Assembly: GCA_932182025.1 (NCBI GenBank)
Contig: CAKNXK010000007.1
Span: forward strand, 1 to 40,350
DNA: 40,350 bases
Origin: an uncultured Candidatus Melainabacteria bacterium
GTDB taxonomy: Bacteria > Cyanobacteriota > Vampirovibrionia > Gastranaerophilales > Gastranaerophilaceae
Reading direction: 5' to 3'
Shown: positions 23,510 through 31,600 of the stretch, in pieces
How the letters are laid out: each line of letters starts with the position of its first letter
How positions within the stretch are numbered: the stretch's first letter is position 1
Position numbers and translations under genes: made by a program
The notes under the pieces: model-generated
What the model was told of the DNA's origin: nothing
What the model saw: the letters and a program-made list of their open reading frames with translations, nothing else
The model's database searches: none

Positions 23510-23559
23510 GGAGCACCTGTAAGCCAAATTACTACTTGTAGTCCCAACATTTGTGCTCC
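23510..23559 (+). repeat. Diverged third copy of the structured hairpin repeat
   Basis: GGAGCAC (23510-23516) pairs with GTGCTCC (23553-23559), enclosing an inner hairpin ACTAC..GTAGT and ending in TAGTCC as in the copies at 26-78 and 132-185. The 11-mer CAAATTACTAC (23525-23535) also occurs between those two copies (86-96). The outer stem sequence differs but pairing is kept. Confidence 0.5.
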
Positions 23560-23568
23560 GCCCAAATG

Positions 23569-23592
23569 TCTACGTGCGTAGCACAAAAAAAA
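23569..23592. repeat. 24-bp dispersed repeat with CTACGTGCGTAG palindrome, copy 2
   Basis: Identical to 12399-12422 over 24 bp and placed in the same way, directly beyond the U tract of a minus-strand terminator. Confidence 0.8.
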
Positions 23593-23611
23593 GAGTCTTT
23601 TTTTAGACTCT
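23585..23611 (-). terminator. Rho-independent terminator after the shorter EF-hand gene
   Basis: On the minus strand AGAGTCT pairs with AGACTCT around a 6-nt A loop, followed by a T8 run (23592-23585). It lies about 125 nt after the stop of the EF-hand gene. Confidence 0.75.
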
Positions 23612-23734
23612 AAAAACTTTGAATGTGTGAAGTGTAGTATAATGAATAAGTGTATGTTTTTTTTGCGTAACTTATTTGCTTAATACCCTTGTATATATTA
23701 AAAGTCTTTCTTCACACGCAAATTGCGTTTTTGC

Positions 23735-25036
23735 TTAACTTTTCTTTACATTTTCTTTGACCCAATTGGTAAAATTGGTTTTGAATCCTTGCGTAAATGA
23801 TTCAATTAAGGTTTGAGGGTTGAATATTGATTTTGAATGTTTGCCGCCAAATGCAAAAATTGCCCAACCTATAGCTGTCCAACAAAGTGCTTTACCTGTT
23901 GTTCCTGCAGAGTTCCATCCCGAAACACCTTTGTTACCGCCCATGGCTGCATCTACTGATTGGGATTTTATATCGTCAAAGATTTCTTCAAATTTAATCA
24001 TATCAAACTCAATCCCGTTTGCTTCGCACATAGCCTGTGCTTTTGCAAAGAATTGGGGTCTTAGTTTTTCAATCATTTCTTGCGCTTGAGGTTTGTAATA
24101 ATCTTTGCCTTTCTTTTTAACCGATAGGGTTTCACCTGTTTGCAAGGCTTTTTTGAGATTTTCATCTTCCGTTACAACAGAATAATCGATATCAATTAAA
24201 TCAAAATCGGTTTTTGATTCATTAACTTTTTGTAACTCTGACGATATTTTTGTATTAAACTTATTAACAAAATTATCTACCAAAGTACGTACGTTAAATT
24301 CTGATTTTGATTTTCTAAATATATTTCCGCTTCGCCCTGTAACAGAATCATTTACAGCTTCTTCCAGAGACATATAAAAAACATTTTCAAAAACATTTTC
24401 AAAATCTGTAATTGATGCTCCCTTTTTAATCAACTCATCAGAAACCTTGTTTTTTAGTTGAAGCTTTAAATTATCTTCAATCAATTTTCTTGCTTCATCT
24501 TTGTAGTAATTTTTACCTTTACCCTTTTGGGAGTAAGTTTTATTTTCATTATAACCATCAATTGCCGAATAGTCTAAATCAGAGATTATCAGAGGGGTAT
24601 TCAATAGATAAGAAGACTTAATTTTATTATAGTTTTCAGGTAAACTTTGGTCAAAAACAAGTGCCATAACCGAAATATCATCATGGTAATTATTCGCGAA
24701 ATTTTGAATAAGTTCTTTTAAATCCTGAGAAACCTGAGAGATGTAAGTCGAATTAGCTCCCGAAAAATCCTGAGCAATTTGCCCTGCAAGCGAGTTAACA
24801 GAATCCTGCATTTGAATTTTTTGTCCCCAGATTAAGAATTCGTACTCACTCAGTACCTTGTTTTCATCAGTATCAGCACTGGAGAATTGGACAATATCAA
24901 GTCCGTTTTCTTTTAAAACCGAATTGTACTCATCCTCTGTTATCATTCCGTCTTTATTAAGGTCAAAATCTGTAAAAACTAGATTTCGCCCCGTTTTAGA
25001 CGTCAGACTGCCAAAATTTGTTACTCCTTGAAACAT
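23735..25036 (-). CDS. EF-hand protein with duplicated unknown module (paralog B)
   Basis: 433 aa, no signal peptide. N-terminus NFGSL, then two EF-hand loops: DLNKDGMITEDE (25-36, complete) and DTDENKVLSEYE (55-66, weaker since Gly-6 is replaced). Two copies of a module of about 120 residues follow (about 154-270 and 281-430): each starts with a D-Y-S strand, has a basic KGKxYYK stretch, and ends in a conserved FxxxFxTN helix. It is clearly paralogous to the gene at 25131. A near-perfect sigma-28 promoter sits directly before its ATG. Function unknown; I infer a late flagellar-regulon, calcium-binding protein. Confidence 0.8.
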   Translation of the reverse strand: MFQGVTNFGSLTSKTGRNLVFTDFDLNKDGMITEDEYNSVLKENGLDIVQFSSADTDENKVLSEYEFLIWGQKIQMQDSVNSLAGQIAQDFSGANSTYISQVSQDLKELIQNFANNYHDDISVMALVFDQSLPENYNKIKSSYLLNTPLIISDLDYSAIDGYNENKTYSQKGKGKNYYKDEARKLIEDNLKLQLKNKVSDELIKKGASITDFENVFENVFYMSLEEAVNDSVTGRSGNIFRKSKSEFNVRTLVDNFVNKFNTKISSELQKVNESKTDFDLIDIDYSVVTEDENLKKALQTGETLSVKKKGKDYYKPQAQEMIEKLRPQFFAKAQAMCEANGIEFDMIKFEEIFDDIKSQSVDAAMGGNKGVSGWNSAGTTGKALCWTAIGWAIFAFGGKHSKSIFNPQTLIESFTQGFKTNFTNWVKENVKKS

Positions 25037-25043
25037 ATTAGTA

Positions 25044-25070
25044 TTAACGGCATTTTTTAATAAAACTTTA
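25044..25070 (-). promoter_or_regulatory. Sigma-28 (FliA)-type promoter of EF-hand paralog B
   Basis: On the minus strand TAAAGTTT (25070-25063), an 11-nt spacer, GCCGTTAA (25051-25044). The FliA consensus is TAAAGTTT-N11-GCCGATAA, so only one base differs. The -10 ends 7 nt before the ATG, so the transcript is probably leaderless. TTGTAACAA lies just upstream (25083-25075). Confidence 0.75.
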
Positions 25071-25095
25071 ATTGTTGTTACAAATATTTACACAC

Positions 25096-25120
25096 AAAAA
25101 GACCTCTCTTACGGGAGGCC
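25096..25120 (-). terminator. Terminator between the two EF-hand genes
   Basis: On the minus strand a 6-bp stem (GGCCTC with GAGGTC, one G-U pair) is followed by T5. It starts 10 nt after the stop of the upstream EF-hand gene, so the second gene relies on its own promoter. Confidence 0.65.
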
Positions 25121-25130
25121 TTGAGAATTA

Positions 25131-26945
25131 TTATTTATTAGCTCCTTTTGCTTTTTCAGCTTCAACCCAAGCTGTGTAGTTTGTTTTAAATTCTGTTGTG
25201 AAAGTTATCGCTGCTTTTTGTGGATCAATGTGAGTGTGAGACCAAATCATAACATTGTGATCTACTGAACTGCTTGCAACTGCTGAGTTTTTAGCGTTAT
25301 TAAACATTGTTGTGAAGACTGTATTATCAAACTCAATACCGTTGGCTTTACACATAGTCATTGCTTTTTTAAGCATATCAGGTTTTAATTTATCAATCAT
25401 TGCTTTTGCCTCATTTTCAGCAACTGTCAAATTACGACCAGATGTATAAACTTTTGCAGTACCACCCTCTTGTAATTTTTCATATAATTCAGGATTAGTA
25501 ACATTACCATCTTCATCTTTTACCATTACAGTGTAGTCGATATCAGCCAAATCCATATCTGTATTAGATTTATTCATCTCATCAACTCTTGCTGCAATGT
25601 TTGTGTTAAATGCTGTGATGAAGTTTTGAACAATTGTTTGAATACCTTCATTTGCTGCATATTTTTTGTTTTTGTTTAACCAAGCATGGTTAGTTTTGTG
25701 TGTTCCAACTTCACCAACAACCTGATTTAAGGTTTCTTGGAATACATTTTCAAATACTTGTGCTATCTTATCAAATGGAACTCCTTTTGCTTTAAGCATA
25801 TTTTCAATTTGGTTTCTCATCTGATCTTTTAAAGACTCAAGTTGTTCACGAACTTTATCTTGAACCTGTCCGCGTTTCTTTTTACCTTTAACACTATACT
25901 TTTCATCTTTTGCATAACCGTCAATACCAGAGTAATCAATTAAACTTGCATTAATTGCATAGTCACTTCCTTTGATATCGGTGAAAGCTTTTTCCGCAGC
26001 AGCTTCTGCTTTAGCTGCTTCATCGGCAATAATCTGATCTTTTTTGCTTACTGTGCTTAATCCATCAATAAATGCCTGCATATCTGCTTTTAAAGCTTCG
26101 CCATCTTTATATCTGTTAAGAACGGCATTAATATTTGTTGCTGTTACTGTTTGATCACTGAACTTCGCAGATACACCATTTTCAAGAGCTGCTGTTAGAA
26201 GTTCTTTAGCGGCATATACTAATTTTGGAAGTTCAGCAGATTCAATTGTAGAATCTAAAGAATCTACTCTTTTCTGATAATCAGCAACGTCATCAGCAAT
26301 TTTTTCTGCATCAGCTTTAGTTAACCATTCTTCTAAATGAGCTTTTAAATCTGCTTCAAGATTTGTGCCTGTATATGATTTAACAAAAGCATTAGATACT
26401 GATTCTAATTGTTGTGATAATGTTTTCTTAGCAGCATCTGTTAATCCCTCTGCAACAAAATCTTCAACCATATCATTAATAATATTTGTCTGAATAGTTG
26501 CAGGATCATTTGCTAAAACTTCGTTTTTTATAGCTTCATATTTTTCCGGCAAAACTTTTTTGAAAGTTTCTGCCATTTTTGAAATATCTCCAGTATAGTT
26601 ATTTTCATAATTTGCAACTAATTCTTTTAATTTAGCTGTAATTTCAGGGATAAGATTAGTTCCAGCAAAATCAAATGATATATCTTTAGCCATAGCATTT
26701 ACAGCTTCTTGCATTTGTTGTTTTTGTTCTAAAATTGCGAATTCTTTTTCAGTAATTACACCATCACCGTCTTTATCAACAAGTGAAAGTTCAATTGTAT
26801 CAACATTATTTTCTTTCAAGAAAGCATTAAATTCATCTTTTGAAATTTTACCATCGCCATCAATATCTTTAATGTCATTGAATGATAAACGTTGTCCATT
26901 TTGCAATGTTAAACTTCCAAATTGATTAATCCCTAAAAAACTCAT
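25131..26945 (-). CDS. EF-hand protein with duplicated unknown module (paralog A)
   Basis: 604 aa, no signal peptide or membrane segment. N-terminus NQFGSLTLQNGQ, then two good EF-hand loops, DIDGDGKISKDE (27-38) and DKDGDGVITEKE (57-68), with the expected acidic ligands, so calcium binding is likely. A long helical section (about 75-330, Ala/Glu/Lys-rich) is followed by two copies of the module also found twice in the gene at 23735 (about 336-458 and 468-594), including FDKIAQVFENVF / FDNTVFTTMFNN and FNTNI / FKTNY ends. Strong AAGGAG site at the ATG; a sigma-28-like promoter lies about 70-95 nt upstream. Function unknown. Confidence 0.82.
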   Translation of the reverse strand: MSFLGINQFGSLTLQNGQRLSFNDIKDIDGDGKISKDEFNAFLKENNVDTIELSLVDKDGDGVITEKEFAILEQKQQMQEAVNAMAKDISFDFAGTNLIPEITAKLKELVANYENNYTGDISKMAETFKKVLPEKYEAIKNEVLANDPATIQTNIINDMVEDFVAEGLTDAAKKTLSQQLESVSNAFVKSYTGTNLEADLKAHLEEWLTKADAEKIADDVADYQKRVDSLDSTIESAELPKLVYAAKELLTAALENGVSAKFSDQTVTATNINAVLNRYKDGEALKADMQAFIDGLSTVSKKDQIIADEAAKAEAAAEKAFTDIKGSDYAINASLIDYSGIDGYAKDEKYSVKGKKKRGQVQDKVREQLESLKDQMRNQIENMLKAKGVPFDKIAQVFENVFQETLNQVVGEVGTHKTNHAWLNKNKKYAANEGIQTIVQNFITAFNTNIAARVDEMNKSNTDMDLADIDYTVMVKDEDGNVTNPELYEKLQEGGTAKVYTSGRNLTVAENEAKAMIDKLKPDMLKKAMTMCKANGIEFDNTVFTTMFNNAKNSAVASSSVDHNVMIWSHTHIDPQKAAITFTTEFKTNYTAWVEAEKAKGANK

Positions 26946-27013
26946 AATGTACTCCTTTTTCTAATCTTTTCCTCTAATTCGCAACTTATTATCTATTGTG
27001 TTGCATATTATCC

Positions 27014-27041
27014 TTTACGGCAAGAAAGCACAAAAACTTTA
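27014..27041 (-). promoter_or_regulatory. Sigma-28-like promoter of EF-hand paralog A
   Basis: On the minus strand TAAAGTTT (27041-27034), a 12-nt spacer, GCCGTAAA (27021-27014). The spacer is one base longer than consensus and the -10 has two changes. GAATTGTAACAA, shared with 9891 and 40155, lies upstream at 27068-27057. The leader of about 60 nt carries a normal ribosome site. Confidence 0.6.
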
Positions 27042-27124
27042 GGGTTAAATAAAATTTTGTTACAATTCGTTACATTGACATTCATTTAAATATCATTAAA
27101 GGCATAGAAGAATGAGGCGTGAGA

Positions 27125-27499
27125 ATGTTTTTAACTAATTTATTTAAATTCAAGAAAAGTTGTACACATGACAAAATAACACCGGATATGGAAAGTGGTT
27201 ACTGTCCTGATTGCGGCAAATTTATAGAAAACGAGTGGTATATAACACGTTGTGCTTGCTGCGGTGTTAAAATGCAGGCATGCGCTAAGAATGGAGAAAT
27301 TTATCCGCAAAACCATTTTTGCACGAACTGCGGTTCAAAAGAGTATCATGTTGAAAAACTTGAGAAAATCAATTTTATTGATATAAACTTTGCTGTATTA
27401 CAAAAAAAGGCGGTTGATGCATCTGAGCCTATAAATACTATCCAATGTTGGGAAGAAAGAAAAAGTGTGCCACCCAAATTGACAGTAAAATACCTGTAA
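27125..27499 (+). CDS. Small cysteine-rich zinc-ribbon protein
   Basis: 124 aa, unrecognised family. Cys pairs: CPDC (27-30), CACC (43-46), CTNC (66-69), plus C13/H15 and C53, suggesting two zinc-binding knuckles over the first 70 residues; the rest is hydrophobic-polar without motif. The ATG at 27125 has GAGG 7 nt upstream; an in-frame GTG at 27119 would overlap that site. Its last 62 nt overlap the convergent spmB gene. Possibly nucleic-acid binding, but nothing specific supports it. Confidence 0.6.
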   Translation: MFLTNLFKFKKSCTHDKITPDMESGYCPDCGKFIENEWYITRCACCGVKMQACAKNGEIYPQNHFCTNCGSKEYHVEKLEKINFIDINFAVLQKKAVDASEPINTIQCWEERKSVPPKLTVKYL

Positions 27500-27950
27500 T
27501 ATCTGCTATTATACCGGTAAGAATTGCATATCTGAATTTTTTAATACCAACTGAACCGAAATATACCGTTAATACATAAAAAGTTGTTTCGGAACTTCCT
27601 ACCATAACAGCAGCAAGCTTTGTTATAAAGTCGTCAGCACCATGCTTAGATGCAAGTTCAGCAAACAAACCTAAAACTGCCGAACCTGAAAGCGAACGCG
27701 TAATCATAATTGGAACCAAGTCCGGTTCAACAGGCAATAGCCTTGCAATCCAATCAAGCACGCCTGATGCTCTGAACATAGATATTGCAACGATAAGCGC
27801 TACAAGATACGGTATAATTGAAACAGAAACCTTAAATCCATCCTTTGCGCCTTCAACAAATTCTTCATAAACAGGCACTTTTTTAAGCATGCCGGCTGTT
27901 AAAATTATTAAAATCATTATTGGAAGAATAGCGAGAGAGATTTTTTCCAT
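27438..27950 (-). CDS. spmB: Spore maturation protein B-like membrane protein
   Basis: 170 aa integral membrane protein with a nucleoside-recognition (Gate) domain: hydrophobic helices separated by the conserved FVEGAKDGFKVSVSIIPYLVALI and VMVGSSETTFYVLTVYFGSVGIKK segments typical of SpmB. In Bacillus SpmA/SpmB act in spore core dehydration, but the pair is also widespread in non-sporulating bacteria, where the transported compound is unknown. It overlaps spmA by one base (TAATG), so the two are translationally coupled. Confidence 0.9.
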   Translation of the reverse strand: MEKISLAILPIMILIILTAGMLKKVPVYEEFVEGAKDGFKVSVSIIPYLVALIVAISMFRASGVLDWIARLLPVEPDLVPIMITRSLSGSAVLGLFAELASKHGADDFITKLAAVMVGSSETTFYVLTVYFGSVGIKKFRYAILTGIIADITGILLSIWVAHFFFLPNIG

Positions 27951-28531
27951 TACTTAACCCTCCAAATTCTTCTAAACACCAATGCAGTAAGTATCGCAAC
28001 AATAAAAGCAGCAGTTGTAACAATTAAAGTCGGCAAAACTATTTCAGTTGGATTTTTTGCACCTAAACCGGCAAGAATAGCAATCACTGTTGCGGGTATT
28101 ATCTGAAATCCGGCTGTATTCATGCCAAGAAACATACACATGCTGTCTGTTGCAGTATCTTTATCCTGATTATCTTCCTGTAACTCCTTCATGACCTTTA
28201 AACCGATAGGGGTTGCTGCATTTGTAAGCCCAAGAGCGTTAGCGCCTATACTCATTGTTATATCACCAATTACAGGTGAGTCGTTCTTAACATCTCTAAA
28301 CAATGGTTTCACAATAGGATATAACAGTTTCGATAAGAGTTTTACTAACCCGGATTTTTCGGCAACACGCATTATACCAAGCCAAAATGCCATTATTCCG
28401 ATTAGTGAAATTGCAACTTTTACAGCGGTTTCGCAGCCTTCAAGCATTGCTGTAACAACTTGTGAAAGAGTTCCGTTAACAAACCCTGCTATTATTGATA
28501 CGCTTATTAAAATAAAAAATATGTAATTCAT
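27950..28531 (-). CDS. spmA: Spore maturation protein A-like membrane protein
   Basis: 193 aa integral membrane protein, partner of SpmB. Family features: an N-terminal helix, LEGCETAVKVAISLIGIMAFWLGIM, then SIGANALGLTNAATPIG followed by MKELQ and an MCMFLGMNTAG loop, and a final pair of helices. The two genes together form one nucleoside-recognition-type transporter unit. No other sporulation gene is in view. It is divergent from the giant coiled-coil gene with 78 bp between; a TAAT-rich -10 lies near its ATG but no Shine-Dalgarno is evident. Confidence 0.9.
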   Translation of the reverse strand: MNYIFFILISVSIIAGFVNGTLSQVVTAMLEGCETAVKVAISLIGIMAFWLGIMRVAEKSGLVKLLSKLLYPIVKPLFRDVKNDSPVIGDITMSIGANALGLTNAATPIGLKVMKELQEDNQDKDTATDSMCMFLGMNTAGFQIIPATVIAILAGLGAKNPTEIVLPTLIVTTAAFIVAILTALVFRRIWRVK

Positions 28532-28559
28532 AAATTTATATTAAAAAAAATTTTATTAT

Positions 28560-28588
28560 TTGTCACTATTTTTATATTAGTATATAAT
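28560..28588 (+). promoter_or_regulatory. Sigma-70 promoter of the giant coiled-coil gene
   Basis: TTGTCA (28560-28565), 17-nt spacer, TATAAT (28583-28588). Transcription should start near 28595, leaving a leader of 15 nt to the first possible ATG. Confidence 0.7.
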
Positions 28589-28609
28589 ATATAAATGTAA
28601 TAATGTAGG

Positions 28610-31600
28610 ATGTGGGATAGTAGTTTTATGGCAGATTTTGATAATTTATCGGGGATTAATGAGAATTTTGATACAATTAAAACACTCTTGAATTCAATAA
28701 GAGCGCAAGGAATTCTTAATACTTCCGATGTAGACAAGTTGTTATCAGGTATTAATTCAAAACTTGAAAAAATTAATACTGAGGAAGATATCGACTTAAT
28801 TAAAATATTCTTATCAGAACTTAAACAAAATTTGGATGAAAGACATAATGTTCTTATCTCCAAATTTGGTGCTATAGAATCTTTATTCTCAAATCTTTTG
28901 AAAAATAGTTCTGAGATGCCTAAATCTGCTGAACTAAAAGAACTATTTGATATTGTAGCTACAAACCTGTCTGTTTTTTCAAGAGAAGTTGTCTCACAAA
29001 AAGAATCACTTACAGACATTACACTAAGACTGGATGCATTACGTTCTGATGATTCTCAAAAACGTGATATTATCAAAAATATTACATTGCTAAAACCTGA
29101 TTTAGAGAGACTTAACAATGGTTTTGACTCAATTGTGTTAAGTCTGAATGATAATTTTAAAACAATTATCAAAACAATTGCTTCATTTGATAAAACAGAC
29201 TACTTTGACCGATTTGCAGATGTATTAACAGGCATGGAAATGTCTTCAAATACCATTCTTTCTGCAGTTCAAATGCTTGATAAAAAGACTGAACAAGTTG
29301 AAACCGTGCTTCAAAATCTTGCAACTCAGGACGATATTACTTCTGCTAAAGAACGTTTATTTGAACTATCTGCTCAAAGCCATGAACTAACAGCTGCTGT
29401 TAGTGATTTAAGCAACTGTTATATTAAAATTGACAATCTTGCAGAAAAAATTGATGCATCAGTTAACATTATTGCAAGTTTAAAATCTGTGCTTGAAGAT
29501 GCAGATAACCAAAATACAAACTCAATTTTAGACAAATTGAACGTTCTTGAAGCAGAGCTTCATACTATTTCTACAGATACTAAATTTAATGAATTCAAAA
29601 TATCATTAGAGTCTGTTCTTAAAAACATTCTTGACGGCACTTTGGGCTTTGAGTCTGTAGTATCTAAAAAAGGTGCTGAAATTACTGCAGAAGTAAATCT
29701 TGCAATTCAAAAGCTTGCAACATTACAAGATGCTAATATTACAAGAGTACTAAATGATATTTCTACAAGCGCAGATGCTCTGAATTCAAAACTTGCACAA
29801 ACACAATCTTCTATTGCGACATTATGCGAAAAGAACTTCAATTCTGTATTTGAGAATATTTCTAACGTTAAGACTCTTATTGCACAAATTGATGAAAACA
29901 GTGTTTCATCCAACAATGCTATTTTTTCAAGTATTACAGACAGATTAGCTATTTTTGAAAACAGTTTAAAAGTTTCATTAGAAACTCAGGAAAAAAATGT
30001 AACAGATTCTTCTCTTAGATTGTTTGAACAAATTGAGAATATTAAAAACCTATCCGGCGTTCTTGATTACAAAATGGACTCGTCTGTTGTAGAAGCTAAC
30101 AATGTTAAAAGAGAACTTTCAGCATTAAAAGAGTCTATTGAAGCTGTATTAGCACTTGATTTTGTTAATACTGTTAAAGACTTGAGGGTTGATTTATACG
30201 CCTCTAAACAAGAATTAGTAAATACTTTTGAAACTACTAATCATGACCTTTCAGAAAAGTTTACCAATGATTTATATGGCAAGTATGAATTACTTATCAG
30301 CAAACTTGATTCTGTAGAAGACGAGTTCAAAAAAACTCAAAACGAGTCATTATCAAGCTTAAAAGAAATCTTAGAAAAAATTTCATCTTCAATTGTTGAT
30401 GTACTCTCTTATGTCGGAGAACAACAATCCGCAAATGATAGTGAATTCAATAACAAGCTTGATGTAGTCAGCGATGAATTACAAAAAGAGATTAAATCTT
30501 CTTATTCAAAACTACTTGAAATTCAGGATTCATATAAAGAAATCAAGGATATGCTAAGTATTAGCAACACAAATTCATCTGAAAGATTTGACGGAATTCT
30601 GGCTTCAGCCGGAGAAGTAAGAAGTGATTTTGAGGTTCAAATTAATTCTTTAAAAAGAGCACTTCTTGATAAAATTTCAGAATTTAAGCAAGAGTTTACA
30701 TGTGCTAATGCAGATAAGGTAAGTGAGCTTAAATTTGCAGTTGAAAGTATTTATAACAAAAATTCACAGGAAGTTGCTGATTTATTAGCAGAACTAAAAG
30801 ATCTATTAGGAATATTTTCAACTGATGACAGCAACTCAAGAGCTGCTACATTAGCAAAAATTCTGGATAACTTTGTTGCGTTAAAAAGTTATATGTCTAC
30901 TCTAAATGACAAGACTTCTGCTGATGTAAAAGAGCAAGTTCAGGTTATTCTTGCTGATTTTGAGAATGTTAAAACAGTTTTGAATAAACTTGATGAAAAC
31001 GTTGATGGAGACATGACCAGACAGCTTTCAATTATTGAAAGTAATTTTGAATCACTTGTTTCACAGATTACAATTCTTTTTGATAAATCTGACAGCGCTT
31101 TAACAGCAAGAATTAATGATGAGTTTGCAAAAGTATCAAGTCATATGCAAGAAGCAATGACTCAAAAGTTAGAAGCTTATAAACTACGTATTGAAGAAAC
31201 ATTTGATAAACTTCAAAACAAATCAAATGAGCAGTCAAGTTATTTACAAGATAAAATTGCAGACATTAACACTGCAATGAAGTCAGTTTGGGAACAGCAA
31301 AGCGAAACTAATTTCAAACAAATTGAGGACATGACTGCAATCTTAAAATGTGTGCTTGATGAGAATATTAAGCTTACTGCAGTTGATTACGCTTCTTTTA
31401 AAGAAAAGTTAGCAGAATTTGCAAAAGATATTGCAGCAAATAATACTAATTTAACTCAAGACTTAAAAGCTCAGCTCGATGATATTACAAAATATATTGA
31501 TTCTGTACTTGATATACAAGCGCAAGAAATTGAAACCCGTAATGACGAAATTCTGGCAAAGAATATCGAATTATTGGGCAACCAAAACAATATTGCAATA

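Larger units (their letters stand above)
23283..23734 (-). other. Intergenic region between EF-hand gene and long flagellin
   Basis: 452 nt without a gene. In minus-strand order: unannotated AT-rich sequence after the EF-hand stop, a terminator (23611-23585), the 24-bp palindromic repeat, a diverged copy of the hairpin repeat (23559-23510), a 9-bp inverted repeat AAGTTGGAT / ATCCAACTT (about 23465-23493), then about 180 nt of AT-rich leader with AAAGGAG before the flagellin ATG. I see no convincing flagellin promoter; a weak sigma-28-like match around 23430-23455 is not trusted. Confidence 0.6.
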
